This document shows, in pieces, positions 49,713 to 60,842 of a stretch of DNA of 64,000 bases; the first letter of the stretch is position 1, and each line of letters begins with the position of its first letter. The position numbers were made by a program, and so were the translations under genes. The stretch covers positions 1,550,001 through 1,614,000 of the forward strand of contig JAVHNS010000004.1 of the NCBI GenBank assembly GCA_036872755.1. Direction: 5' to 3'. The stretch comes from Orbilia blumenaviensis. Lineage: Eukaryota > Ascomycota > Orbiliomycetes > Orbiliales > Orbiliaceae. The notes below the pieces were generated by a model. It did not search any database. It was not told the DNA's origin and saw nothing but the letters and a program-made list of their open reading frames with translations.

Positions 49713-52700
49713 TGCTTTTCATGATTTCTTTGTAAATACCCAATCTCGCTGTCACGACTCTCATATCTTTTCCATTTACAAGTTTTGGTTTTACTTTTTG
49801 CGTTTGGACACTACCCCAGTCTTCCAATACTAATATCCCTCGATAATGCTATTTATTGCATCATCTATCAGGTAACTTTATGGAAGGCACATTTTGACGG
49901 GGCAATTATTCTTTTTCCTGGGTTTCTTGCTATTGATCCATCTCTTTTTGTTTTCTCAAAAGCTCTGTTATGTGTTTGTTGATCATTGGCTTACAGTACC
50001 ACCGATCCAGCTTTTGATGCATATCATACATGTTCATGTCACGACCATTTGCTTTCCGTTAACCTGCTCTCTTTATGGTTCCTTAAAGTTAAGTATTCCT
50101 TGATTCTTCCGTTTTCTCTCTGTACTTTCACCTTGACGACACTTTCTATATCGTTTAATACTCTGGAGGCAGGTCTCTCTTTCAACTAGCCACACAAATT
50201 CTTCAGGCGGCATTCTTCCTACAAAAGCATATTCTTTTCTTTTTCTCTCTTGTGCTTTTTATTTTGGTCATTTCTTTTTCTTGTGTAGCAAGATGTATGT
50301 CTGTCGGCGGGGCTCACTAACCACTAACTCTTACAGCGACATAATAGCCATAAAAATGGATCACTCTCAGATCTGACAAAAGACAAAAAAAAACATAACG
50401 ATCACTGCCATTCTATCTCCCAAGTGTTTTTATATTCCTCACTACAGTCAGCATTTCGTTTTTTGTGGATGTTGGCGAACAGGCGTTTTCTCCTTCATTT
50501 TTGAACATTCTCTCCATTTCATCTGCCATTATTAGTTGTTTCTCACTTCACTTTTTTTGTTTGGATCTGTTTTGCTTGGGAAAGAACCTATAGACGGGTC
50601 TCTTTCTTGACTTCTTGGGCGTTAGTTGCCTACCAGGTCTTCGCATTAATCAGTTTCCCTCCCTGACAACTATATCTACCTTTACGTTCTGTTGCATCTC
50701 TTTTCCTGCCCCTAAGACACGCCAAAGCCAATATCTCGAATGTTGCAATGAAAAGGGTGAACCAGAAACGAAAGGGTACAAAGCTGCAGACCTGACGGGG
50801 AAAGACATAACTTTGTTACATCACGAACCCAACAAAGAGACTCTTCTCCAAACCTCTATTTCCTTTGTTAACTTCAGAATCCCGCAAAACTCCTTTTGTG
50901 AAGCGCAAATCCAGTCCGATACGAGAAAAAAGAACAAAAATATATCACTGATAGTATCGATGGAACAGACTGATTCTCAAATCCATTCCTTTTTTTTTTT
51001 TCATCAATACTTTTTTCCTTTCCAATGACAATATTTCCTCACCATTGGAATGGATGAGAGTATGAGAATACCCCACAATCCCTTGAGCAGATCCACAAAT
51101 CAAGCTTCCCTCCGAAAGCGTACCACCGAGGTGATATGTGGGGTGTCTCATACCATTCCAAAGCAAGAGGAAGGGTGGCGATGCGGGGACGAGACTATTC
51201 TTGCAGTTGGTAAGATAGGGCGAGGCGGTGGATGAGGTGTGTATGCCCTTGTCAAAATTTTAGCTCCTATTTCGATATTCCCCAGCATTGAGCTCACAAT
51301 CCGTGAGTCATTGGCTGTTGGAGTGGGGCTGGTGATAGGGTATGCATATGCGGTGGCAGTCCAGGAGGTCAAGACAATACACGATGTGATAGTATTTTAG
51401 CTTAGTACGTGAGGCGCAATGCTATCATCCTTTAACCTTCTAACTGCTTTGGAATAATACTGTAATTGGTGAACTTGTACGTGAATATTCGAACAAGCGA
51501 TTCTTAAGAGGGGTATCGAGATGACACCTTGTGCTAAAAATTCCGCCTAGAAATTTACATTGGAGTATCAATAAATAAAATTGTAATGTAGCTAGATCTA
51601 TATTTCTGGCTTATAAGTCGGAATTGTGTCTGCTCCTTGCCATAATAGCGACCCTCGGTACCCTTTTATAGGTCTGATAAATGGTCCGGAGAATGTACAT
51701 ATGTGCTTATGCCTCTCCTCGGCTTATCCTGCCTTCAACGGGTTTTCTGGCTTGTGTTGGGAGAATACTAACCGCTTTCGGATCAAAGATAAATATCAAT
51801 TTCTCTATCTGGATGAAACGCTTTGATCTCTTCCCATAAATGGCAATTCTCTAATCTTGTGTCACCCGACATAAATACCACAAAACTTCACAGGTGTTGA
51901 GGCGAAAACCTGACAGGTTTGGGTACTGGGACCCTTGCGGTTGTTAAGGGGCCCTCCAATACGGACAACTAAAGGCATGCCGGACCAGTGGACAAACAAG
52001 AACCAAAGTGCGTCAAGTTCTAACGGTAATACTGTGAGATAGCATAACCTCGGTCTTATATATATACCTACACACTCTCAGAACCTAAGCCTAATAAATG
52101 GTATAAACCTCTGTAAAAATAAACCTTGGAACGTTGCCGCAGATATGCAGCGTTTGTTTCCGTGTTTGGGTACTAATAGGATGCGCTATGTCCACCCTAC
52201 ATGGGTCCGCAGTCTTGTCAGAACCTGCATTTATATATTATCAAGCACATATTATAGCAATGGTATAATCGTATGTTACTCGCAGACGGCTAATGAAGGT
52301 GTCAGAAGGAAAATCATCTTGGCGAATTTGCACATCAATAGCTCAGCCCCTGGATATCCGAGCGGTAAAAAGTATGTTTTCCTTCTGAAAACTAATTTGG
52401 GAAGTGGTGGTCCTCATGATGGTGGTTAAGGGTATGCCCCGAAGGATTTCATTTATAATTCAGATCTATCAGGTGTCCCGTTTTGCGGTTCGATTTGGAT
52501 CCATTTACATACGTTTACGAATATTCACCCCCTGAGCATTAATGCCATCTCTTCCTCTTTACATACATACCTGGATTTTGGTAAAGGTTTTACCAGCACG
52601 ATACTACCCGATAAGCTTATCCTGTGTGGTGGACTCCAGCCCGTGTCACCAACCGCCTAGACCTTAGCGTGACGAAGAATTCGAGGGCTCTAAAGCTTAA

Positions 52701-52734
52701 GTTTCGCTTCGGGCTTGGGTTACCACATTACGGC
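49713..52734. other. Intergenic region
   Basis: Three kilobases without a supported gene. The left half (49.7-51.0 kb) is T-rich with many CTTT runs and probably includes a long 3' region of the preceding gene. A minus-strand frame at 51148-51372 and plus-strand frames near 50.6 and 52.1 kb show no domain. The last few hundred bases should contain the promoter of the acyltransferase gene. Confidence 0.5.
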
Positions 52735-54532
52735 ATGCCAACCTCTCAAGAATACACTGAAGTGCCGACGGCCGATTGGGACTTAGGTGCCCTGGATAGA
52801 GGACGAAGGCCTTCAGAAGATACGCTGATAGCGAGGTCAACTAGGAACAACAGCGACCAGGGCGGTTTCCCCGGCCGCGAGGACAAACGGTTGCAGTCGT
52901 ACAAAGCAGGGCTCTCTGGCTGTTTAACTAACCTAAAATCGATACCTGGAGGATATGATATCTTACTCCTAATCCGCCAAAATTTTATCGCGTTCATTTG
53001 TTTCCTCATTCCGAGTTTCATAACTTCTTGGTTCGCTGGCCCGACCAACAAGTCTAAACTTTCACCCACAGCATGGTTGGATGGCCTTCGTGGTCTTGCT
53101 TGTGTTGCTGTTGTGATTCACCACTATGCCTATGGCTATTCCAAGACCTTACACCACCCGTATGATGGGGAAGATAATAAATATTTGATTCAGCTTCCCA
53201 TAATTAAGCTCATCCATCATGGTCCACCTATGGTCAAGATTTTTTATATCATCTCCGGGTTCGCATTGACAGTAAAGGCGGTCCGAATCACTAGTGTTCC
53301 CGGCTTAAGTATTCTGGATAGCCCTGCCCTGCTTCGCAACCTTTCGTCGTCAATCTGGAAGCGTTATTTACGACTATTTATGCCATGCGCCGCTGGCTTT
53401 CTATTGTGCTGTTTTATGGCAACCGCTGGGTTATTTGAGGTTTATCCTATAAATACCCACCCTACATGGATCACAGGGTGGATCGAAAGGAGGCCTCCAA
53501 TGCAGGGCGGTCTGTGGAATCAACTTGTATACACATTCTGGGACTTTTACGCATTCGCCGTCGAGGTTACTTTCTTTGGCGCTAGTGATAAGTTATACAA
53601 TACAGATGTGAGCGAACCCCACCCCTAAACAATTCATTATCTTGGTTGCTGGGGTTGCTAATAGTCTGACGGGGATATAGATTCACTTATGGACTATCCC
53701 AATCGAATTCCGTTGCTCTCTCCAGCTCTTTGTTCTTGTCGTCGGCGGATGCATGCTACGACGGCTGCTCCGCAAAATATATATCCCTATTTTATGCGCC
53801 TTCTTATTATACAACAACGTCTGGGGACTGGCGCTTTTCGCTTTTGGATATTTCCTTGGTGAATTACATAGCGATATGATGGCAACTCCGGAGCTACCCT
53901 CTCCACTTTCCGGTACCCTCAACGAAAAGCGAGACCGCTTCGGGCGGCTCAAATCCATTCTTAAAGTAATTTTACACACGATCATGATTATCGCGGGGCT
54001 ATATCTAGCTAGCTACCCACGAGATATGAAAGCATCCAAGAAAACATCGGGTTACCAGTTCCTTCTATCATTGACACCGCCAAAGTATCCGATAGGCGGT
54101 GTCAACACCCGTTACGACCACAGCAATGATTTCTGGCAGAGCATCGGGACCATACTGATCGCTTGGGCGCTTCTATACATGCCTCGCGTTCAAAACTTAA
54201 TTCTGTGCAACCGTCCTGTGCAGTACTTCGGGAAGATCTCATTTGCGTTATACATTATGCACGGTCACGTTCACCGCTCATTGGGTTACTGGGTGGTGTT
54301 GACAGGGTCAAGGCTAGTGGGGGTAGTTCATTGGAACAAGAAGAGTGGACAGTGGGACTTGATATCGGGACATGATAAGGATCAAATCCACACCGCGGTT
54401 GTGGTGGTTGGATGGCTTTTGATAACCTTTCCGGTCACAGTGTGGTCGGCGGATGTGTTTTGGCGAGGAGTGGATATGCAGAGCGTAAGATTCTTGAGAT
54501 GGTTAGAATCAAAGATAACAATGAAGGAGTAG
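52735..54532 (+). CDS. Membrane acyltransferase, acyltransferase-3 family
   Basis: An integral membrane acyltransferase of about 574 residues encoded by exons 52735-53607 and 53681-54532. Family members move acetyl or other acyl groups onto carbohydrates, lipids or secondary metabolites; the substrate here is unknown. Seen: a soluble, charged N-terminus of about 80 residues (MPTSQEYTEVPTADWDLG), a first membrane segment NFIAFICFLIPSFITSWF, then the family core AWLDGLRGLACVAVVIHHYAYGY with the catalytic-type HH pair, FYIISGFALTVKA, KRYLRLFMPCAAGFLLCCF, LWTIPIEFRCSLQLFVLVV across the splice, FGYFLGELHSD, SFALYIMHGHVHRSLGYWVV and a last membrane segment VVVVGWLLITFPVTVW. The length and layout match the fungal family. 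The ATG at 52735 is the first in-frame ATG. Confidence 0.9.
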
Positions 54533-55787
54533 ATGGCATATAGTTGACCTGCAAGTACTTAAGTGTTTTAAGTGGCGTCTTTGGACCAAGTTCCTTCGAA
54601 TCTCACGTAACCGGTGTTATATCATTTTAGTTCATGTATTATATAGTTTTCTTTGGAGTATTTCTTGATGGGGCGCCGGGATTACTGATGTTGCGCGCCA
54701 GCGTAATGCAATACGGAGCCGCGCGAGGCTAAAATATATCTTTGACTCGCAGCTGCAGCTTCGGTCTTACTAAAGAACAAATGGATCTTTCCTCTATATT
54801 CGCTGTGACGTAATACTAGCTGAACAAAGAGTGAGAAAAACGGAACTCCGGTCATCCGAACGTCTATATGGTTAATTATATAGCCTTGCAAAGTGACACC
54901 TTTTGAGTCTACAATTGCATTAATTGCAAGTGTCGCCAGGCTAATATCTAATCTGCGTCCGAACTTTTGGGCTTGAGTCGAGGTCCTGGCCGGCAATCTC
55001 CAACACGAAACAACGCAATTTCATCGTCTAGATTAACAATAAATAACTTCGGGAACGGTTGTTTCTCAAACGACCCGATACAATAATCCGAAAAAAAAAC
55101 AAAGGGCCTGCGCTCCCAAGCCAGAAAACTGATTCGAGCTACCGGAGATCTTGAGTCCGAACTTTGCATGGAAAAACGTGGTTCCTGAACTTCCACCAGG
55201 CTAATGGAGACCATGGTTTCAGGTTCAACGGCGTCACGGCCCGCAAAAATCCCCAGCGCCACCGCTTGCGTTGACCACAAAGTGGCCCTTGCAGGCCCTC
55301 GTTTCCAATCGTCTCCACTGACTTGCTGCGACTTGCTGCACTTATAACCGGCATAACCTTTCCTCCCCCCAAGATCCAGATCGCGGGCATATCTGTACAT
55401 GCATTGGTCCCGATGTGGGTCATCGGGTTCTATATAAAATCAGCTCATTTGGCGTTAATGCGTATAGCTAAAGATTCCCCAATAGGCTTGATATGGTCTA
55501 TGGAAGCAGTGGTTCCGTCATTGACTTATATGCATCTGTTAGATGTGCAGGGTAGGAAAGCTTAAGCCTTCATGTTTTCCATGGCACTGATGATCTCTTG
55601 GGACGGATATCGATCCGAAAGGATTATCCTCGGACCTGGGGTTGAACAATAGAAGCCTCGCGGTTTTACTATTTAAGAGTAAAAGGTCCCAGGAACATTC
55701 GAGGATCGGTTCACTGAACGGACAGTATCCCGGGTTCAATAAAGGCTTTACAACACTACCGTATAGCATCGTTTGTAATATTCGACA
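54533..55787. other. Intergenic region
   Basis: No gene is supported. A 150-codon minus-strand frame at 54948-55400 has some protein-like stretches (for example PFPKLFIVNLDDEIALF) but lacks a good start or partner exon. The right end is the promoter of the CBM1 esterase gene. Confidence 0.5.
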
Positions 55788-57203
55788 ATGAAGGGAAATA
55801 CTATTGCGGCTATTGCCCTCGGGCTCACCGCCTCAACCGTCTCTGCTCAGAGCGGACCATGGGGACAGTGCGGTGGTGTTCAATACACCGGCCCTACAAC
55901 ATGCGTAGCTGGCTATTCATGCAAGTATCTTAACGACGTAAGAAATGTCCCCCTCGAACTCGGAACTAGAAATCAAATATGAAGATGAAACTGATATCAG
56001 TAATAATGGTAGTACTACTGGCAATGCATTCCTGGTGATCAGGTCGGAACCACGACAACCAGGTCGACTACCACCACGACTCGTGCGACCACCACCCCCT
56101 CCACGACGATAAGAACTACCACTGTCGTGACAACCTCCGCTTCAAGGACCCCTACAACCACTACAAGGTCGACCACAACTTCGACCAGGACCACTACATC
56201 CTCGACCAGGACGGCAACTTCGACTGGCACTCCTGGAATCAAGTACTGGTTCAGTTTGTAAGTACCATTTGAGCTTCTGACTTTATCATGGCGCAAAAGA
56301 TATTATTTCTAACATGGCTTCAAGTGGTGACTCCTACACCCAAACCGGTTTCGATCCTAATGGGGTCCAGCCCGCTGTCGGAAACGCACTCGGCAACCCT
56401 CCATACCCCGGCTGGACCTCTGCCAACGGTCCCAACTGGATCGATGTTGCCACTGTGAAATACAACAAATCCCTGGTTCTCACATATAACCTTGCGTACG
56501 GTGGTGCTACCATCGATGCTAACCTTGTTCAGCCATATGCGAGCAATGTCCTCTCTCTCACCGACCAAACTAACCAATTCCTCACCTACTACGCCAACAA
56601 GCCCGCCAGCGCTCCATGGAGCTCGTCGAACACCCTCTTCTCGGTTTTCATTGGTATCAATGATATTGCTAACTCGTGGTGGAAGCCTGACTGGCTTACA
56701 TTCATTGACACTCTCATGGCCGCTGAATTTGCGCTCGTTGAGAAGATGTACAATGCTGGAGGTCGTCAATTTTTGATCTCTAACATTCCTGCTATTGAGA
56801 GAACCCCAATGATGTTGGCAGATACTCAAGCTGCAAGAGATGGACTTAAGGCTGCTCTCGCTCTCTGGAGCACAACTTTGCAGTCTTATATCGCCCAATT
56901 CAAGGCTGCACACCCTGGTGTAAGAATACAACCCCGGCCCCCCGATATTCCCGTAAATATGTATACTCTTCTAGAGCACAGCTGACACTTATTCTTTCTT
57001 TCCAGACCACATTCTGGTTCTACGACTCGTACACCGATTACAACACCGTCTTGGATAACCCAGCTACCTTCGGAATGAACCCCGATGTCACCCTCTATGG
57101 AAATGACTTGACCTACGCCTGGTCTAACAACTTCCACCCAGCAGTCATCATCCAAGACTACATGGGCAAGAGGGTTGCTGATCTTCTCACTTCGTGGTGG
57201 TAA
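55788..57203 (+). CDS. Secreted CBM1-linker-SGNH esterase (CE16-like)
   Basis: A secreted two-domain enzyme of about 395 residues. Exons 55788-55937, 56013-56257, 56325-56919 and 57006-57203 join in frame. Seen: signal peptide (about 1-20, ending TVSA), a fungal cellulose-binding module 1 with GPWGQCGG and four cysteines (C28, C39, C45, C55; the first intron splits it at LND/YYWQC), a Thr/Ser/Arg-rich linker of about 65 residues likely to be O-glycosylated, then an SGNH hydrolase domain: block [10 protein letters not shown] with nucleophile S135, block II GGAT (G191/G192), block III GIND (N244), block V NNFHP with H374. The fold and blocks resemble CE16 acetyl esterases, which remove acetyl groups from plant hemicellulose oligosaccharides; the binding module suggests action on plant cell walls. 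The residue three before the histidine is Asn371, where Asp is usual. Confidence 0.9.
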
Positions 57204-58327
57204 ACACTTTTAACCTGACAGGGAACAGTACACCTAAGGCCCCCTATATAAATAGGGATATTGTATATACTGTGTGTATTGCGTAGGAAGATTATGATTG
57301 TAGATAGTATCAAAAATTAAAAATTTTGTACATATCATATATATGCATTTCCGTCGAGATTGAAGTACTCGAAGTTAACCACAGACTCTATCATTTCCCA
57401 CGGTTGGCTTGAAATTTCCAACAAAAACAACAAACAACTCTAGATCTGTTTGCAGCTATGATATTATGGGCTGACGAGTGTAGTGAGTCGTAATACCCCA
57501 ACGAAAATATATGCATGCCTTCAAGTCTAAGAAAGCTGTATTATCTTTCTCTACCAACTTTCCGGGGAGTTGGCTATATTTAATGTTATAAAGTTAGTTA
57601 TAGGTATATAATTATAAATCGGGTCCCGTTTTGACGAGGCAGCTCGGGCGAAGTTCGTACTATAGTTTCAACATTTCAGTTATCAAACATCGAGTTCGAC
57701 CAGCGAATTTTCGAATTTATATTTTCGACCCCATTCCGCGCGCTACACTTACACGGACAGGCAAAGTCAAAAATCCAGCCTTTGATGTAACCTGTATCTG
57801 CTAGCCACGAAATATTATCGGGTGTAGACCAGACCTGAAGAACGGTGCACAAGTCACATGAAACAGTTATATCCCATCTCCTACTATCCAACATTGCGCT
57901 ACGAATTACTGCCAGTGCATTAGTGGCTAGCTCCTTTGTCTATATCATCTGTGCCACCTATAACTAGATATACGCATTACGGGCGCAAGCGCCTTTGTTT
58001 CAACAGGTCAAGATTGCTGGCGCGATTTTATACAATAAATTGTCAGTGGATAATGTTGTTTTGCATGGACTCTACACCACTGAAGACTACCCCATCAATC
58101 CCGAAAACTCTCTCCAACTTCCTCCTACTGTAATCCCTCTTACTATCATCCCTCTTACTTCATCATTTTTATTCTTTTTACTCCACTCTCCTGATCAAAT
58201 CCTCTATTCGCGTCTCGGAATCATCTCTACCTCTGACCTTTACTTTCTACGACGACCACATCGACACATCTCTCTTTAAACATATTACTTAAACCCAGCC
58301 TGCTGCTACCATAATCAGCAAGCAATC
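57204..58327. other. Intergenic region
   Basis: No gene is supported. The left end is AT-rich and likely carries the 3' end of the esterase transcript. The last 200 bases are C+T-rich (58,110-58,280) and look like a leader or promoter of the following gene. Confidence 0.6.
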
Positions 58328-59659
58328 ATGACTTCCAAAAAGTCCGCCAAGGTTACTAAAACTCCCTTAAACACCCCAGCTAAGGTTCCAGATGCTCCAT
58401 CAAAAACTCCACGGAAAGCATCAACTAAAACCCCAGCGAAGACTCCCGCAAGGACTCCAACCAAAGTACCCCCAAGATCAGTTGCTAAAACTCCTGCTAC
58501 GGTCTCCGCTAAATCAACAGGTTCCAAAGCTGTTAAGTTCACCGGGGACGCGAAGTCAAAGGATGGTAAAAAGGCCGCGAGTAGTGATAAGACTAAGGCG
58601 CCAAAAGATATGGAATTCGGTGGTGACGATAACAGGGAGCATGAAGTAGAGGAAGGGACAGAAGAACAGGTGAAAGGAGAGATGGAGCCATCCAAAACTT
58701 CGAAATCTAAGTCCAAGAAGCATAAGACAAAGTCCAAATCGAAGTCTAAATCGAAAGGGGCTAGCTCAGAAGACGAGAACACCGGCCGTGGGGATGGCGA
58801 GAATCCCAATCGTGACGATAATGATAAAGAGCTTGAAGAGACGGGTGTGGAATCCCCCAAGGAGGATGAAGACCACTCTAGGAAGCTCCCTAGGCTCGAG
58901 GGGGCATACACCCAAGCTAAAACCCTCGCCAAAGACGGTAAAGCTTACCCGGACAAAATTGCTATTGGCTCCAAACGACCACCGAGAAAATTGAATTCCG
59001 AAGATAAGACAAAAAAATCCAAGCGAAAGGTACCAGTCAGCGACACTGATGGGGCTAAGGACAGTGAGAAGAGGAAGTTAAAGAAGAGGAAGACGGCAAA
59101 TGAAGCCACCAATGATGATGATCAGGGCGGTGACACGGTTGAAAGAAGGGATGCAGATGGTGTGGCTCTAAGCCCACCAGGGGCCATTGAGGAGTTGAAT
59201 GTTTACGAAGGGGGGCCTTCAGTAGACGACGCTCCTGAATTTACGGAGGGTGGCTCTTCCAGATTATCGAAGAGCAGCTCGGATTCTGTAGAGGGTGGTC
59301 GACCATCAGAAGACCCTATTGCGTTGGACGATGGCCCGGGAGAAACGGTGGTCTACGAAATTGGTACCCCGGAGCCAGAGGACGAGGATCCAGTGGATAA
59401 GGGAGAAGGAGGGCCAGAAGCAAAACAAAAGGGTAGAGGAAGGCCCAAGGCGGATGGCAAGGGAAAGCTTCCCAAGAGTAAGGCACCGCCGAAATCGACA
59501 ACCGGGGCAGGTGTATCAAAGCGAAAAGCCGGGAAGAGGGCCTATCATAGAGCTATCGACAAGCTCATCGAAGAAGCCAAGGCAGCTAATATCGGGTCTA
59601 AGGATAAACCATGGCCCGCCAGTAAGGTCCTACGAAGTGGCAAGCGCTACTCTAGGTAA
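58328..59659 (+). CDS. Disordered Lys-rich protein with AT-hook, chromatin-like
   Basis: A single-exon gene for 443 residues. The N-terminus has repeated KTP/TPxK units (TPAKVPDAP, TKTPAKTPARTPTK) like the tails of linker histones, then a run of KSKSK repeats, acidic patches (EHEVEEGTEEQ, EPEDEDPVDKGEG), nuclear-localisation-type basic clusters (KKSKRK, KRKLKKRK) and, near residue 370, KGRGRPKADGK, which fits an AT-hook that binds the minor groove of AT-rich DNA. The C-terminal 45 residues (KRKAGKRAYHRAIDKLIEEA, then KPWPASKVLRSGKRYSR) look more structured. DNA or chromatin binding is inference. The stop TAA lies inside AG/GTAAGC, a good donor, so a further exon is possible, though MED22 starts its antisense 3' end 25 bases away. 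Confidence 0.75.
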   Translation: MTSKKSAKVTKTPLNTPAKVPDAPSKTPRKASTKTPAKTPARTPTKVPPRSVAKTPATVSAKSTGSKAVKFTGDAKSKDGKKAASSDKTKAPKDMEFGGDDNREHEVEEGTEEQVKGEMEPSKTSKSKSKKHKTKSKSKSKSKGASSEDENTGRGDGENPNRDDNDKELEETGVESPKEDEDHSRKLPRLEGAYTQAKTLAKDGKAYPDKIAIGSKRPPRKLNSEDKTKKSKRKVPVSDTDGAKDSEKRKLKKRKTANEATNDDDQGGDTVERRDADGVALSPPGAIEELNVYEGGPSVDDAPEFTEGGSSRLSKSSSDSVEGGRPSEDPIALDDGPGETVVYEIGTPEPEDEDPVDKGEGGPEAKQKGRGRPKADGKGKLPKSKAPPKSTTGAGVSKRKAGKRAYHRAIDKLIEEAKAANIGSKDKPWPASKVLRSGKRYSR

Positions 59660-59684
59660 GCGGCTTGCCTCGACACCGCCCCAT

Positions 59685-60458
59685 CTAACCTCTCGCTTCT
59701 CCTTGCTTTTCCTCGCCATTGCCGTCGCCATTATCAGCGGCATCCTCTCCGCGAATCTTTGTTCTCAACCATTCAACTACGAATTTTGCATCCTCATCAA
59801 TTTGTTTGTTCACATCTGCAGAAGCGCCACCAGAGCTGTCCCCGTTTTGGTCAGCGACGTCGTCGCCCATTTGACCAAACAGCCAAGCCTCCTTCAGTGC
59901 CCTAGTGAGAGTCAATAGATCCTCAACAGTTTTGATCTATAGATAATGAAAGGAATGTTAGTATTAGAAGAGTGAAAATAATAATGAGATATGATTTAAC
60001 ACGATCTGATACGAAGATACGATACTACAATTGACATCGAAATGAAACGTAGGGGTCGGGAGAGAGTAGAGGAAGGTGAAGGCTACGAACAATGGCAGCA
60101 GTATGGACTTGTATTTGATGTGTTTGAGTGGCAGCCATAGTTAAGTCGGTTATGTCTTCCTAGATTAAGATAACATTAGAACATGTAAGCTACCAAAAGA
60201 AAGCGCGGTAATGTAATGTAATGTAATGTAATAACATCATTAGAAGAATGAATATTTGGTTTATACATACTGTAGCTAGCTCAATGATATTCTGAAATTT
60301 AACAACCAGGTTGCTTTGGTATCCATTTAGCTCTGTGTAAAACGCCGTTGAGGTCAGCGCGTGGGACACATCAAGTAGGGAACAGATAGTAGACAAGACT
60401 GACTGGATACTCCGGCGGCTGACTGCGACGGCGCTGAATATGCCGAGTTTTCCATCAT
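59685..60458 (-). CDS. MED22: Mediator complex subunit 22 (Med22/Srb6)
   Basis: A head-module subunit of the Mediator complex that links transcription factors to RNA polymerase II. It is built from four minus-strand exons: 60458-60411, 60330-60271, 60159-60091 and 59936-59685, about 142 residues. Seen after splicing: NLVVKFQNIIELAT, then EDITDLTMAATQTHQIQVHT, then IKTVEDLLTLTRALKEAWLF, the Med22 core in the expected order, followed by an acidic fungal tail ending KFVVEWLRTKIRG. The last three exons are well supported by phase and family pattern. Exon 1 (MMENSAYSAPSQSAAG) and its junction are less sure, since two donor/acceptor combinations work; the third intron uses a weak donor GTTCGT. Its 3' end faces the AT-hook gene and its 5' end faces the pinin-domain gene. 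Confidence 0.78.
60209..60232. repeat. (TAATG)n microsatellite in MED22 intron
   Basis: About five tandem copies of a pentanucleotide (TAATG) lie in the second intron of the MED22 gene. Confidence 0.9.
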
Positions 60459-60842
60459 TCGTAATCAAGAACCTCCGATGTTCTACTTCTAGAAACTATT
60501 AGATGTTCTGTATAAAACCGGTGGACCAATGTTCGTGATGGCGCAAGAGTGACAGATGCTAGATGGTCGACAGCGGTGAGTTGTGTGGAGTGGAGGGGAA
60601 AGGTTTAAGTCGCTACCTAGGTAATTAGCTGGACAGTTCCCAGCATTAACTGAACCACATTCTCGGGATCCTCAAACCTCACCTCATAGCTTACCTCTCG
60701 ACATCCGCTCACGAAAGAAAAAAAAGAAAAGATAGAAAAAGACGGAGAAGAAGGGAACAGGGAAAATACTTTTATATGAAGTCCAGAAACGATGTCGACT
60801 GACGCTCCTATGTAAGCATCTCCGCCCTCAATCGGCCGCACC
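60459..60842. promoter_or_regulatory. Divergent promoter between MED22 and pinin-domain gene
   Basis: 384 bases separate two start codons pointing away from each other. It contains CTACCTAGGTAATTAGCTGG near 60,613 and a purine-rich run GAAAGAAAAAAAAGAAAAGA near 60,713-60,740 close to the pinin-domain gene. Shared control of the two nuclear genes is inference. Confidence 0.55.

Noticed and set aside
50615..51028. 137-codon plus-strand frame
   Set aside because: It ends in a poly-Phe run from a T tract, has no domain and lies in T-rich 3' or intergenic sequence.
51148..51372. 74-codon minus-strand frame with an Ala/Thr-rich start
   Set aside because: It looks slightly like a secreted protein, but there is no ATG in a good place and no continuation.
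54948..55400. 150-codon minus-strand frame between acyltransferase and esterase genes
   Set aside because: Some stretches look protein-like, but there is no recognisable domain and no splice partner.
56320..56931. 203-codon minus-strand frame
   Set aside because: It is the antisense shadow of the esterase exon, whose plus-strand frame carries all SGNH blocks.
58315..58932. 205-codon minus-strand frame rich in Ser, Leu and Val
   Set aside because: It is antisense to the Lys/Thr/Pro repeats of the AT-hook gene, which explain its composition.
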